Source: Syntrophales bacterium (GTDB lineage Bacteria > Desulfobacterota > Syntrophia > Syntrophales > UBA2210). From it: DNA of 34,094 bases. The notes below the pieces were generated by a model, which was not told the origin of the DNA, made no database searches, and saw nothing but the letters and a program-made list of their open reading frames with translations. Positions within the stretch are counted from its first letter, which is position 1; each line of letters opens with the position of its first letter. The position numbers were made by a program, and so were the translations under genes. The stretch lies in the NCBI GenBank assembly GCA_023228425.1, contig JALOBE010000025.1, positions 1-34,094 on the forward strand. Direction: 5' to 3'. Positions 23,307 to 31,296 of this stretch are shown here, in pieces.

Positions 23307-24599
23307 TCAGCTCTCATTCCCGGTGAGGTCCTTCAGGACATCGGCGAGGTCTTCACCGGCGTCGATCTTGTACGTTCCTTCCCCGCCGTCTTTCTCCGAT
23401 TCGTGGTAGTCGATGGCGGGGGTCCAGTCCGCGCCGGAGTCTGCGGGAACAACGACCCCGCCGGCTTTCCCCTTGGGGGCTTTGGCGACTTCCGCGCCGG
23501 GTTGCGGCTGCGGCCGGGGAACGTGCCGCCGGTCAAAGGCGGCAAGATCAAAATACCGGTCGGGATCGGATTCCGGGGTGGGTTTGAATATCGCGCTGGG
23601 AGGGAAAAACTTCTTCACCCCGTCGAGGTATTCCTCGACGTATCTCTGGCGGGAGAACATGCCTTCGCTCCGGCTCATGTGCAGAACATTTTCAAGCTGG
23701 TGTATCTTGTTTTCCCGGATGCTGCCTTTGACAGCCGTCGTCGCGGACATGATTGACAGCACCGGCACACTGAAGCCGATCCGTTCCATAAACACCAGTT
23801 GCTGGACCACCACGTAGGCCAGGGCCGAAGACAACTGGAACCGCACGAATTCCTGGACGCTCAGGCTGAAGGAGTTACAGATCCGGTAAATGGCGTCCTC
23901 GACGTTGGTGGCGTGCAGGGTGGCGATGACCAGGTGGCCCGACTCGGCGGCATTCAGGGCCAGGCGGATCGTTTCCGGCTCCCGCAGCTCGCCTACGACG
24001 ATGACGTTGGGGTCTTCCCGCAGTACGTCGATCAGGCCCTGCTCGAAAGACTGGACATGGGTGTCGAGTTCCCGCTGCTGGATAAAGGACTGTTCCGAGG
24101 CGAACCGATACTCGATGGGATCTTCAAGGGTGATCACGTGAAGGCCCCTGGTCTTGTTGATCTCGTTGATCAGGGAGGCTATGGTCGTGGTTTTGCCGCA
24201 CCCGGTAGGCCCGCAGATCAGGATCAGTCCTTCCGAGAGCCGGCAGATATTCTTCAGACCGGGGTACAGGTTCAACTCCTCGATGGTGGGGATGAAACCG
24301 GGGAGAAGACGCACGGCCATGCTCAACCCCCGGGTTGTCCTGAAAATATTGACGCGCAGCCTGACCCTGCTGATCGTGGTGGCAAAGTCGATGGACCACT
24401 TGTTTCTCAGCTCTTCCTCCTGCTTCGCCGTAAGCAGCCCGTGAATCAGGCCGTCAACCTCGGCGTGACTGAAGGAGTTTTTCTTGTCGAAGGCGATTTT
24501 GCCGTGCCGGCGGTACACCACGGGATGTCCCCCTGTAATGTGCAGGTCCGTCACGCCCTGAACGACCCCTCCTTGCACCATCCTGCTGAATTTTTTCAT
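23307..24599 (-). CDS. PilT/PilU-like type IV pilus ATPase
   Basis: A hexameric secretion ATPase of the retraction type. An N-terminal PAS-like domain (about 1-100; TDLHITGGHPVVYRRHGKI) is followed by Walker A GPTGCGKTTT (130-139), an Asp box around LEDPIEY, Walker B near VIVVGELREPET, a His box GHLVIATLHATN (221-232) and IRENKIHQLE (294-303), close to the AIRENK-type retraction motif. From about residue 340 a Pro/Ala-rich, probably disordered tail of about 90 residues extends past the usual PilT end. It is alone on this strand. The nearby pseudopilin operon suggests it drives or retracts the same fibre. Confidence 0.92.
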   Translation of the reverse strand: MKKFSRMVQGGVVQGVTDLHITGGHPVVYRRHGKIAFDKKNSFSHAEVDGLIHGLLTAKQEEELRNKWSIDFATTISRVRLRVNIFRTTRGLSMAVRLLPGFIPTIEELNLYPGLKNICRLSEGLILICGPTGCGKTTTIASLINEINKTRGLHVITLEDPIEYRFASEQSFIQQRELDTHVQSFEQGLIDVLREDPNVIVVGELREPETIRLALNAAESGHLVIATLHATNVEDAIYRICNSFSLSVQEFVRFQLSSALAYVVVQQLVFMERIGFSVPVLSIMSATTAVKGSIRENKIHQLENVLHMSRSEGMFSRQRYVEEYLDGVKKFFPPSAIFKPTPESDPDRYFDLAAFDRRHVPRPQPQPGAEVAKAPKGKAGGVVVPADSGADWTPAIDYHESEKDGGEGTYKIDAGEDLADVLKDLTGNES

Positions 24600-24644
24600 G
24601 CTGTCCCCCTTCGGCGGTTTACGGTCCCGCCCTCAAACGGTGAA

Positions 24645-24735
24645 TTTTGTCATTTTGAGGAGCATCAAGACGAGGTATCCCCCTGTACTATCGTTGCCTT
24701 ACACAATTTCACGGTGTGGCCGGAATGACAAAACA
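24645..24735 (+). repeat. Degenerate R1 element
   Basis: GAATTTTGTCATTTTGAGGA with GACGAGGTATCCCC leads after a diverged linker to GGAATGACAAAACAG. It lies upstream of the glycosyltransferase gene; 24736-24982 otherwise shows nothing beyond that gene's leader. Confidence 0.55.
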
Positions 24736-24982
24736 GAAAGTGTTTCAAAAGTGTTGGCGTTTCAATGAACGAGCTCTATACACTAAAGCGTCCTCCAAAA
24801 TCAAGCCGTCGGTATGGAAACAGCCACCCGCCGCCTTTGTCACGAATCCCGTGTTCCAAGATTTTGCCGGCGCCTTCCCGTCGAGCCATGATTTCCCTTG
24901 CAAAATCGGCATCCTGCTGTATAGGTACAGGGACAGGGAAGGGTGTGTACGAGTACCGGGGTGTTACAGGAAAGGGTGTGCC

Positions 24983-25858
24983 ATGCCTGAGATCAGCGTT
25001 ATCATACCCGCCTGCCGCGAGGAAGCGGTGATCGGCTCCGTCGTCGCAACGGTCCGGGCCGTCCTCGACGGCGCAGGCAGGTCCCATGAAATCATCGTCG
25101 TCGATGACGGTTCCGGCGATGGAACGGCCGATGCCGCCCGCGACGCGGGTGCCCGGGTCATCTCCCACCCCTATAACATCGGAAACGGTGCCGCCGTGAA
25201 AACGGGCATCCGCCACGCCGCGGGGGAAATCATCGTCACCATGGACGGTGACGGCCAGCATGATCCCCACGACATACCACGGCTGCTCGAGCCGCTCGGC
25301 CGTTACGACATGGTCGTCGCTGCCCGTACAAGCGATTCGGAGTCGTCATTCCACCGCCGCCTGGCAAACGCGTTTTATAACCTCTTCGCGTCATACATAT
25401 GCAAGCGACCGATCAAGGACCTGACCTCGGGATTCAGGGCCATACAAGGCGATATAGCCCGCGGCTTCGTTTCCCTCCTCCCCAACACATTCTCATACCC
25501 TACGACCATCACCATGGCCATGGTCAGGGCGGGGCACAGCCTCGCCTACGTTCCCATCGAGGCACGCCGCCGCGTGGGAAACAGTAAAATCAAACTGGTC
25601 CGGGACGGGTCCCGCTTTCTGCTCATCATCGTCAAGATCGCCACCCTCTACTCGCCTCTGCGCATATTCCTCCCCGTAAGCGCCATCATGTTCCTCACCG
25701 GTGTGGGATACGGCCTCTTCAGGATCGTCTTCATGGGAGGCCGTTACGGTCCGACGTCGGCCATGCTTATCACCATGTCCGTCGTCGTCTTCATGGTGGG
25801 CCTCGTCTCCGAGCAGATCACCCAACTCCGCTACGACCGAAGCGCGGGCAGAGAGTGA
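24983..25858 (+). CDS. Family 2 glycosyltransferase, polyprenol-phosphate type, with two C-terminal membrane helices
   Basis: This GT2 enzyme probably loads a sugar onto undecaprenyl or dolichyl-like phosphate at the cytoplasmic face. It starts MPEISVIIPACREEAVIG and has VVDDGSGDGT (39-48), the metal-binding DGD (88-90, TMDGDGQHDP) and DLTSGFRA (146-153), all typical of the DPM1/ArnC-like group. Two helices at about 226-248 and 258-278 anchor it. The start is ATG at 24983 with AGGAAAGG upstream; the frame extends to 24716 but only through R1 repeat sequence. At 291 residues it is normal for the anchored subgroup. It sits at the edge of a glycan region, so it could supply lipid-linked sugar. 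Confidence 0.9.
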   Translation: MPEISVIIPACREEAVIGSVVATVRAVLDGAGRSHEIIVVDDGSGDGTADAARDAGARVISHPYNIGNGAAVKTGIRHAAGEIIVTMDGDGQHDPHDIPRLLEPLGRYDMVVAARTSDSESSFHRRLANAFYNLFASYICKRPIKDLTSGFRAIQGDIARGFVSLLPNTFSYPTTITMAMVRAGHSLAYVPIEARRRVGNSKIKLVRDGSRFLLIIVKIATLYSPLRIFLPVSAIMFLTGVGYGLFRIVFMGGRYGPTSAMLITMSVVVFMVGLVSEQITQLRYDRSAGRE

Positions 25859-25879
25859 CCCCGCCGCGGCACCCTTCCA

Positions 25880-26060
25880 GAGACCGTTGAGCTTTGTCAT
25901 TTCGAGGAGTGAGACCTTTAATGTTGTCATTTCGAGGAGCGCCTTAAGGTCCGTCATTTCGAGGAGCGAAGCGACGAGAAATCTTTCTTTACTATCGATA
26001 TGTGTACGATTTCTTCCTCCGGTCGAAATGACACAACCGATAGTTGTTCTATAAAGGTCA
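25880..26060 (+). repeat. Nested R1 elements
   Basis: GAGACCGTTGAGCTTTGTCA begins one copy; within about 30 bases a second start, GAGACCTTTAATGTTGTCA, begins another. One 5' half, a TTTCTTCCTCC 3' half and an end block ACACAACCGATAGT with AAAGGTCAT follow. The arrangement suggests one element inside or against another. Confidence 0.65.
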
Positions 26061-26099
26061 TCGGAACGCATCGATTGCGACGTACCGGAAGCCGACGCT

Positions 26100-26240
26100 T
26101 CCGGAGACCGTTGAGCTTTGTCATTTCGAGGAGCGCCCTAAGGTCCGTCATTTCGAGGAGTGAAGCGACGAGAAATCCATGTCCCGATCACAGCGAGGGA
26201 TCTTTTAGACCTCATGGAGATTATTCCCGGTGACAAGAAG
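26100..26240 (+). repeat. R1 element, second GAGACCGTTGAGC copy
   Basis: It repeats the GAGACCGTTGAGCTTTGTCA start seen at about 25880, then two 5' starts and the alternative linker (CAGCGAGGGATCTTTTAGAC), ending in decayed sequence before the promoter of the winged-helix gene. Confidence 0.65.
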
Positions 26241-26255
26241 TTTCGAGAAAAAACC

Positions 26256-26283
26256 TTGACACCCGGTGCCGATATGTTATGAG
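26256..26283 (+). promoter_or_regulatory. Promoter of the winged-helix/pseudo-MNT regulator
   Basis: TTGACA at 26256-26261 is followed after 16 bases by TATGAG at 26278-26283, four of six to consensus. The -10 lies inside the palindrome described next, an arrangement typical of repression by occlusion. Confidence 0.55.
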
Positions 26284-26301
26284 TAGAAAAACTACTCATA
26301 A
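26277..26301 (+). promoter_or_regulatory. Perfect palindromic operator
   Basis: TTATGAGTAG at 26277-26286 and CTACTCATAA at 26292-26301 are exact reverse complements around AAAAA. The site overlaps the -10 and ends ten bases before the regulator start, so self-repression by the downstream winged-helix protein is the natural reading. Confidence 0.7.
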
Positions 26302-26311
26302 CGAGGAATGC

Positions 26312-26851
26312 ATGTCCGACCTTTTCGCGGGACTCATCTCATCAAAAACCAGGATCGGCCTGCTGGTGCGCCTCTTCTTCAACCCCGGCACCCGGGCCTA
26401 CCTCCGGGAACTGGCCACGGAACTCCAGGTGTCCACCAACGCCGTGCGGGAAGAGCTGAACCAGCTTACCAAAACGCAGCTCCTCACCTCCGAACGAGAC
26501 GGCCGCAGCGTGTATTACAAGGCGAACACCGAACACCCCCTCTTCCCGGAACTGCGCTCCATGGTGGGCAAGGTCATGGGCCTCGACCAGGTCATGGAGA
26601 GCATCCTCACCCGCCTGGGCGACCTCGAAAAGGCCTGGCTCATCGACGACTACGCCGAGGGAAAAGACACGGGCATCGTGGACCTGGTCCTGGTGGGGAA
26701 CATCGACCGGTACCACCTGAACGACCTGACCCGTAAAACAGAGCGCTACATCAACCGCAAAATCCGTTCCCTGGTACTGACCAGGGAGGAATTCGAGGCA
26801 TTCCTGCCCACACTCGAAAACAGGCCGCATTATCTGGTGTGGGAGGGGTGA
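26312..26851 (+). CDS. Winged-helix (ArsR-like) regulator with degenerate nucleotidyltransferase domain
   Basis: A protein of 179 residues. A winged helix-turn-helix fills about 10-75 (TRAYLRELATELQVSTNAVREELNQL, then LLTSERDGRSVYYKAN as the wing). The C-terminal half (about 105-175) resembles a minimal nucleotidyltransferase fold: LIDDYAEGKDTGIVDLVLVG aligns with the GSxARG...SDIDLLVVG core. The catalytic Gly-Ser and the first Asp are replaced, so it is probably a non-catalytic ligand or partner domain. The start is ATG at 26312 behind GAGGA; ATG at 26279 lies inside the operator and is unlikely. A perfect palindrome covers its promoter. Relatives sit at the head of polysaccharide clusters (from memory), which fits the genes downstream. 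Confidence 0.8.
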   Translation: MSDLFAGLISSKTRIGLLVRLFFNPGTRAYLRELATELQVSTNAVREELNQLTKTQLLTSERDGRSVYYKANTEHPLFPELRSMVGKVMGLDQVMESILTRLGDLEKAWLIDDYAEGKDTGIVDLVLVGNIDRYHLNDLTRKTERYINRKIRSLVLTREEFEAFLPTLENRPHYLVWEG

Positions 26852-26864
26852 AGTCCGTTGAAAA

Positions 26865-27112
26865 TCCCCCTTTTGTAAAGGGGGATATAGGGGGATCGGG
26901 CGAAGCCCGTTGGAAGTCCCCCTTTTGTAAGGGGACTTGAAAGGTTGGCAGGGATGGACCGTTAGCAGGTAAAATCCCCCCTGGCCCCCCTTTCATAAAG
27001 GGGGGAACCGGGAAGGGCATAGCGCCTTCCCGTAAGGAAGGCAGGATATAGGGGGATCGGGTGAAGCCCGTTGGAAGTCCCCCTTCGTAAAGGAGAATAT
27101 AGGGGGATCGGG
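26865..27112 (+). repeat. R5 array of CCCCCTTT/AAAGGGGG hairpins
   Basis: It contains at least three units, for example ATCCCCCTTT-TGT-AAAGGGGGAT at about 26868-26890. ATAGGGGGATCGGG and AAGCCCGTTGGAAGTCCCCC joints recur, and one unit is extended with CCCCTTTCATAAAGGGG. Such hairpin families are widespread in bacteria. This array follows the regulator stop directly and could also end its transcript. Confidence 0.75.
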
Positions 27113-27291
27113 TGTGAGGCCTTTGAAAACCTATCGATTGTGTCATTTCGACCGTCCAACTTTGTCATTTCGACCGTAGGGAGAAATCTTAAAGATCTCT
27201 CGCTTTGCTCGGGACATGGATTTCTCGTCGCTTCGCTCCTCGAAATGACGGATCTTAAGGCGCTCCTCGAAATGACAAAATGAAAGGTCAC
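27113..27291 (-). repeat. R1 element in reverse orientation
   Basis: On the plus strand it runs GTGAGGCCTTTGAAAACC, two TCATTTCGACCG ends, GGGAGAAATCTTAAAGATC, then the reverse 5' half (GATTTCTCGTCGCTTCGCTC) and closes AAATGAAAGGTCAC. It is the only clearly inverted R1 copy in the window and the last good one before the glycan region. Confidence 0.75.
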
Positions 27292-27319
27292 GCCTACAGG
27301 ATTGTTACAGAGGTGGCAC

Positions 27320-27469
27320 ATGCTGTTGATTAACAATATTTGCGACCTGACCCGCACAACCGAACGCTCCATCAACCGCACAATCCGGCCCCTGGTACTG
27401 ACCAGGGAGGAGTTCGGGGAATTCCTGCCCACCCTCGAAAGCAGGCCGCATTATCTGGTGTGGGAGTAA
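27320..27469 (+). pseudogene. C-terminal fragment of a second winged-helix/pseudo-MNT regulator
   Basis: A 49-codon frame starts ATG at 27320 behind AGAGGTGG and ends TAA at 27467-27469. From CDLTRTTERSINRTIRP to the end ESRPHYLVWE it closely follows the last 45 residues of the intact regulator encoded at 26312-26851. The helix-turn-helix and most of the second domain are missing, and upstream homology is out of frame. It is therefore a remnant of a duplicated or recombined gene, with R5 and R1 repeats between the two copies. Translation of the stub remains possible, given the ribosome site. Confidence 0.8.
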
Positions 27470-27528
27470 AAACAGCAATATTTTATGCCCCGATTGCAAC
27501 ATCTTGATAAAAGGCGGACGCATTAACA

Positions 27529-28971
27529 ATGCTTAAAAGAACAAAGCGTTTTATTGAAAAAAGAAAATCGATCAATGCGGGAAATTACCACACGAGACAT
27601 TATACGCGTACTGTGCATCGTGCACTTGCCATCATAGGCAGTCTCGGCGAAGCAAGGTCAATTCTGGATATAGGGTGCAACCAAGGATTGACAAGTCGAC
27701 TCCTTCTGGAACGCACACAGGCAGATCAGATAACGGGAATAGAACTCTCCAGATCGACCGTTGACAAAGACCTGCTGTCAGATGAGAGGTTCAAATTAAT
27801 AGAGGGCGACATTTGCGAGCTGCCCTTGGCTGGCTATTATGACGCAATTATTTATGGTGCGGTACATCATCACATAGTGCGGAAGCATGGTCTGAGTGAA
27901 GCCGTCCGGGTGCTGCAAAAAATCGCCGAATCATGCAGGGGTAAACTTTTCTTTGAAACAGGCCACATTACTGAAGGTGGAAGGTGGGCGTGGCAAAGAA
28001 AGCTCCGCCAATACTTTAAAACCGATGAAGAACACATTTATTATTTGCTGCGATCAATAGAAGAAATGATTGCGGGTTTCGAAGTAATAGGTCGTTTCCG
28101 GATTCATGGTGTTAAACGCTGGCTGCTGTGCATCAACATGAAGGGTGAGGCTCAGCTGACTAATTCTTGCGCACCAGGCGGAATGAACTGGGATAATTTC
28201 TCCGACACTGATGAAACTGAAAAATATACCCGAAACTTCGGTAGCAAAAAACAGAGACTATTGCCAATTATCAATGAACAGAATAATGGACCGGTTGAGT
28301 TTCAAAAACGAAAGATAGGGGAGAGTGTCTATTTCGTAAAAAAAGCTCTGCATTCAAAAACATCCTTAATGCAGGAGTATCATATAGGACGAGAGCTTAT
28401 GGAGACGTGGGCTGTTCAGCCTCTCTCCATGCCATCATCGAATACGATTATTTTTCCGTTCATCGCAGGGAAAAAGATTGTTGGCGATGTCCAATCCTTC
28501 TCAATCAGGGAGCGCAAGTTAATATCTGGTCAGATCACGAAGATATGGGATCGTTGCCGAATAATCACATTACACTGGCCCAAAGGGATAATGACGCCAA
28601 TACCCGATAGTGCTGTTTTGTCACAAGTTGTCGATCTGAATCCCAACAACTTTCTAGTGGAACAGTATGACGGTCAACCACGGGTGAGGGTGGTCGACTT
28701 CGAACCTCGATCAAACCATTATCACTGGAAGAATAAACTGCACATTGCCAGCATGCTTATAGCATTGAAGCATCATAGAATTCGTGCTGTTGGTTTGGGA
28801 TTGTCAGGATTTTGTGAAGGTGTGATCTGTCTGTTGAAATACCAAAGCAAAAGCACAGGTGAACGGATTCGTGACGGGCAACCTTCGCTTTCATCAGCCA
28901 TCATGGCAGAAATCCGATCACTTGTCGGGAAAACGGTGACATCTCTAATTCCGAGTTTCTATGAAGAATAA
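27529..28971 (+). CDS. Fusion of SAM methyltransferase and protein-kinase-like domain
   Basis: A protein of 480 residues with two parts. At about 20-200 there is a class I methyltransferase: SILDIGCNQGLTSRLLL (44-60) is the SAM motif, ITGIELS (68-74) holds the acidic ribose contact and IEGDICELP follows. At about 255-430 the pattern matches a small kinase: VYFVKK (Lys271 or 272) as the ATP lysine, an acidic helix, VVDLNPNNFLV (367-377) aligning with the HRDLKPEN loop (Asp369, Asn374), and VVDFE (388-392) in the DFG place. His and Arg of HRD and Gly of DFG are replaced. The next gene overlaps by 11 bases. It probably modifies a lipid-linked glycan end. DNA here is AT-richer than upstream. Confidence 0.75.
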   Translation: MLKRTKRFIEKRKSINAGNYHTRHYTRTVHRALAIIGSLGEARSILDIGCNQGLTSRLLLERTQADQITGIELSRSTVDKDLLSDERFKLIEGDICELPLAGYYDAIIYGAVHHHIVRKHGLSEAVRVLQKIAESCRGKLFFETGHITEGGRWAWQRKLRQYFKTDEEHIYYLLRSIEEMIAGFEVIGRFRIHGVKRWLLCINMKGEAQLTNSCAPGGMNWDNFSDTDETEKYTRNFGSKKQRLLPIINEQNNGPVEFQKRKIGESVYFVKKALHSKTSLMQEYHIGRELMETWAVQPLSMPSSNTIIFPFIAGKKIVGDVQSFSIRERKLISGQITKIWDRCRIITLHWPKGIMTPIPDSAVLSQVVDLNPNNFLVEQYDGQPRVRVVDFEPRSNHYHWKNKLHIASMLIALKHHRIRAVGLGLSGFCEGVICLLKYQSKSTGERIRDGQPSLSSAIMAEIRSLVGKTVTSLIPSFYEE

Positions 28972-29917
28972 CTCAACTAAAAACTATTCTCGGGTGGTCC
29001 TGTGGCTATCCTGGCTCCTCGGGCTGACTCTTTTCGGACTGATATTAATGCAAGTGTGCAAATCGGGCGCACTTGCATTTATTTTTTATTTTTCCCCGAA
29101 GATTGTAATTCCATGGCTGATTACTACTTTTCTTGCCCGGCTTTTGATGGTGGAAGTGTTTGTGCGGCCGATTCAGTTACTCGGAGTCACAATGCGTCGA
29201 ATGTCGGCTTTCTGGCTCGGATGGTTGCGCACTTTTTTCAATCAGATGATTCCCCTGTCGGGCATCACGCTCATTGCGGCCTACTGCAAAAGACACTGCG
29301 GTCTCGCCTGGGGAGAGCTTGGGGCTTTATCGTCCCCTTTATATTTTCTTTCTCTCGCGGCAACGGGAATTTTTGCAACGGGCTCAATTATTCTCGGGGC
29401 CGACAAGCTGGGAAACTCCTTTGTACCCGTGGCAGTTCTTTCGGTTTTGATAACCAGTCTTTCCATTGCGATAATTGCCAAGGGCTCGGTCGTGCTTGTC
29501 TTCCTGCCGGCAGGTGTGCGGCGCCGTCTGGATACAATGGAGCGATCCCTTCGATTGTTTGAGGGGCATGGTCAGCTTTTGTCTCGCTTGTTTGTCTCCT
29601 ACGGCGGGATACTGTTATTGCGCTGTATTCGATTGTGGCTGTTGTTTTTTCTGGGAACGAACCTGAATCTCGGCGTTCAGGAGATACTCCTGCTTGCGGC
29701 TATAAGCGAGTTCGGCTTTCTTGTTCCCCTCATACCGGGTGGGATCGGTGTTCGAGAAGGTGCCCTGATATCAGTGGCCTGGATGCTTGGACTCGATATG
29801 GAAATTGTTGCGGCTGTCGCTCTTATGGACAGATTGTTCAGCATTGTTCTGGTTGCCATCATGGCGATACCTGCATATTTTGTCCTGAGAAAAGAGATCG
29901 TAGCAGTGGCAGAATAG
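28961..29917 (+). CDS. Flippase-like integral membrane protein (UPF0104 / LPG-synthase TM family)
   Basis: A protein of 318 residues with about seven or eight hydrophobic helices spread from residue 11 to 310. The family signature is near the end: FLVPLIPGGIGVREGAL (253-269). Members include AglD-like and MprF-related proteins, some implicated in moving lipid-linked substrates or in adding groups to lipids. The start overlaps the methyltransferase-kinase gene by 11 bases, so the two are translationally coupled and probably act on one lipid or glycan product. There are no repeats in or around it. The specific substrate is unknown. Confidence 0.85.
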   Translation: MKNNSTKNYSRVVLWLSWLLGLTLFGLILMQVCKSGALAFIFYFSPKIVIPWLITTFLARLLMVEVFVRPIQLLGVTMRRMSAFWLGWLRTFFNQMIPLSGITLIAAYCKRHCGLAWGELGALSSPLYFLSLAATGIFATGSIILGADKLGNSFVPVAVLSVLITSLSIAIIAKGSVVLVFLPAGVRRRLDTMERSLRLFEGHGQLLSRLFVSYGGILLLRCIRLWLLFFLGTNLNLGVQEILLLAAISEFGFLVPLIPGGIGVREGALISVAWMLGLDMEIVAAVALMDRLFSIVLVAIMAIPAYFVLRKEIVAVAE

Positions 29918-30156
29918 CTCGTCGGCAGGGTTCACAAATTTCGCACGCCGGCTGTGAATGCGAGATCGCCACAGGCAACTGTCAGCATCGAAGGATATCT
30001 TTGAACAGGTCGCCGTACTTCCCCGCCAGCACTTCCCAGTCAAATTGTTCCGTTGACATTGTCGGTCCTGCCGACCGGGCCAAAATGCATCTCAGATTTG
30101 TGGTTGAAAACAAAATATTGAGAGGAAACGGTAAAAGGATTAACTTTACCCCGGAA
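29918..30156. other. Gap between flippase-like and epimerase genes, with a possible glycosyltransferase remnant
   Basis: No intact gene is seen. On the minus strand, 30059-29982 reads MSTEQFDWEVLAGKYGDLF and a few more residues before a stop. This resembles the last residues of GT4 glycosyltransferases (FDWE..A..Y..LF). Nothing upstream in frame supports a full gene, so at best it is a decayed 3' end. Confidence 0.25.
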
Positions 30157-31296
30157 TTAGGGAGCAGACCGATATTTTTTGATTGTTTCAGCAGACAATG
30201 AATTGCCATGTGCTATGCCGCAAGAGTGGATTAAATAATCTGCAATCTGCTTCGAAGGTCTAGGCAAATCTATCGGAACCGGCCTGAAGTCCTTTGCCAT
30301 TGCGAGGAATTCTTCCAGCATCTGATTTTTGAACCCCCATAGCATGGCGTTAATTCCGATTCCGTCGCAACGTTCTGTTTTATTTCTCAGCACCAAACAG
30401 GGCTTACACAGGTAACTGCATTCTTCCTGGATGCTTCCCCCATCAGCGAGTACCATTTTCGCGTTACGCATCAGGGCCGTGAAGCTTACGTAATCCTGCA
30501 TCTCCATGATTTTCACGTCCGAAGACAGTCTATTGTGCAGATTGTATCGAGTGAGGTATCTGCGTGTAGGCTTGTGCGTTACGAAGATCACAGGTAATTC
30601 TTCAGACACACGATTTATGAGTGAAACCACTCGTTCAAGGCGGTTGCGGTTTGTGATCGTTTCAAGCCTGTGGCATGCAGCGAGGGCATAGGGTTCTTGC
30701 GGTATAGATATTGTAGCAGGCACAGTTTCAGCGAAATGTAGCGCGTCGACTACGGTGTTCCCATCAACGGGGATCACTTTTCCCGGAACATTCATTTGAT
30801 TCAGATGGCTCAAAGCGTCTGCGGAGGGTGCGAACAAAACATTGCAACGCTTCATGCAGTAGACGCGGATCAGTTCTTCCGGGAAAGGGTGAAGGTAGTC
30901 ATAGCTTCGTAGCCCCGCTTCAACATGTCCCACCTCAAGCCCAGCTGCCCGAGCCAGCGAAACGCCAAGAAGTGTGCTCATAGTGTCACCGTGTACAAGG
31001 CATATGCCTCCACCGGGAAACACTTTTTCTCGTAGCCACTTTTTTCCAAAAATACAGTAAGAACTAAGCCGAACAGCCCATCGCAAAGCAGATGCTATAC
31101 TCGTAATATCACGCTTATTGTCACTAAAACTGAAATCCGGCTCTCGAATTTTAAAAACTTGCCTGAGAGATCGGGTAAAGTCCCCGTGTTGACCACTGTC
31201 AATATAACGAAAGGCAATATTCCTGTGCTGGAGTTCCGCCATAATGGGAGCCATTTTTATGAACTGTGCTTTCGTTCCAATGAAAAACTGTATCAT
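30157..31296 (-). CDS. UDP-N-acetylglucosamine 2-epimerase family protein (WecB-like)
   Basis: This enzyme interconverts UDP-GlcNAc and UDP-ManNAc or a related sugar in the cytoplasm, feeding surface glycan synthesis. Signatures in order: FFIGTKAQFIKMAPIM at the start; SGQH (34-37); VHGDT with Asp104; HVEAGLRS (124-131) with Glu126; HPFPEELIR (136-144); and DGGSIQEE near 284-291, which binds the nucleotide phosphates. The 379 residues are normal. The start is ATG at 31296 with GGAGAA immediately upstream. It is convergent with the flippase-like gene. GTKAQFIK differs slightly from the common GTRPE start, as in the more distant WecB relatives, so the exact substrate is uncertain. Confidence 0.9.
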   Translation of the reverse strand: MIQFFIGTKAQFIKMAPIMAELQHRNIAFRYIDSGQHGDFTRSLRQVFKIREPDFSFSDNKRDITSIASALRWAVRLSSYCIFGKKWLREKVFPGGGICLVHGDTMSTLLGVSLARAAGLEVGHVEAGLRSYDYLHPFPEELIRVYCMKRCNVLFAPSADALSHLNQMNVPGKVIPVDGNTVVDALHFAETVPATISIPQEPYALAACHRLETITNRNRLERVVSLINRVSEELPVIFVTHKPTRRYLTRYNLHNRLSSDVKIMEMQDYVSFTALMRNAKMVLADGGSIQEECSYLCKPCLVLRNKTERCDGIGINAMLWGFKNQMLEEFLAMAKDFRPVPIDLPRPSKQIADYLIHSCGIAHGNSLSAETIKKYRSAP

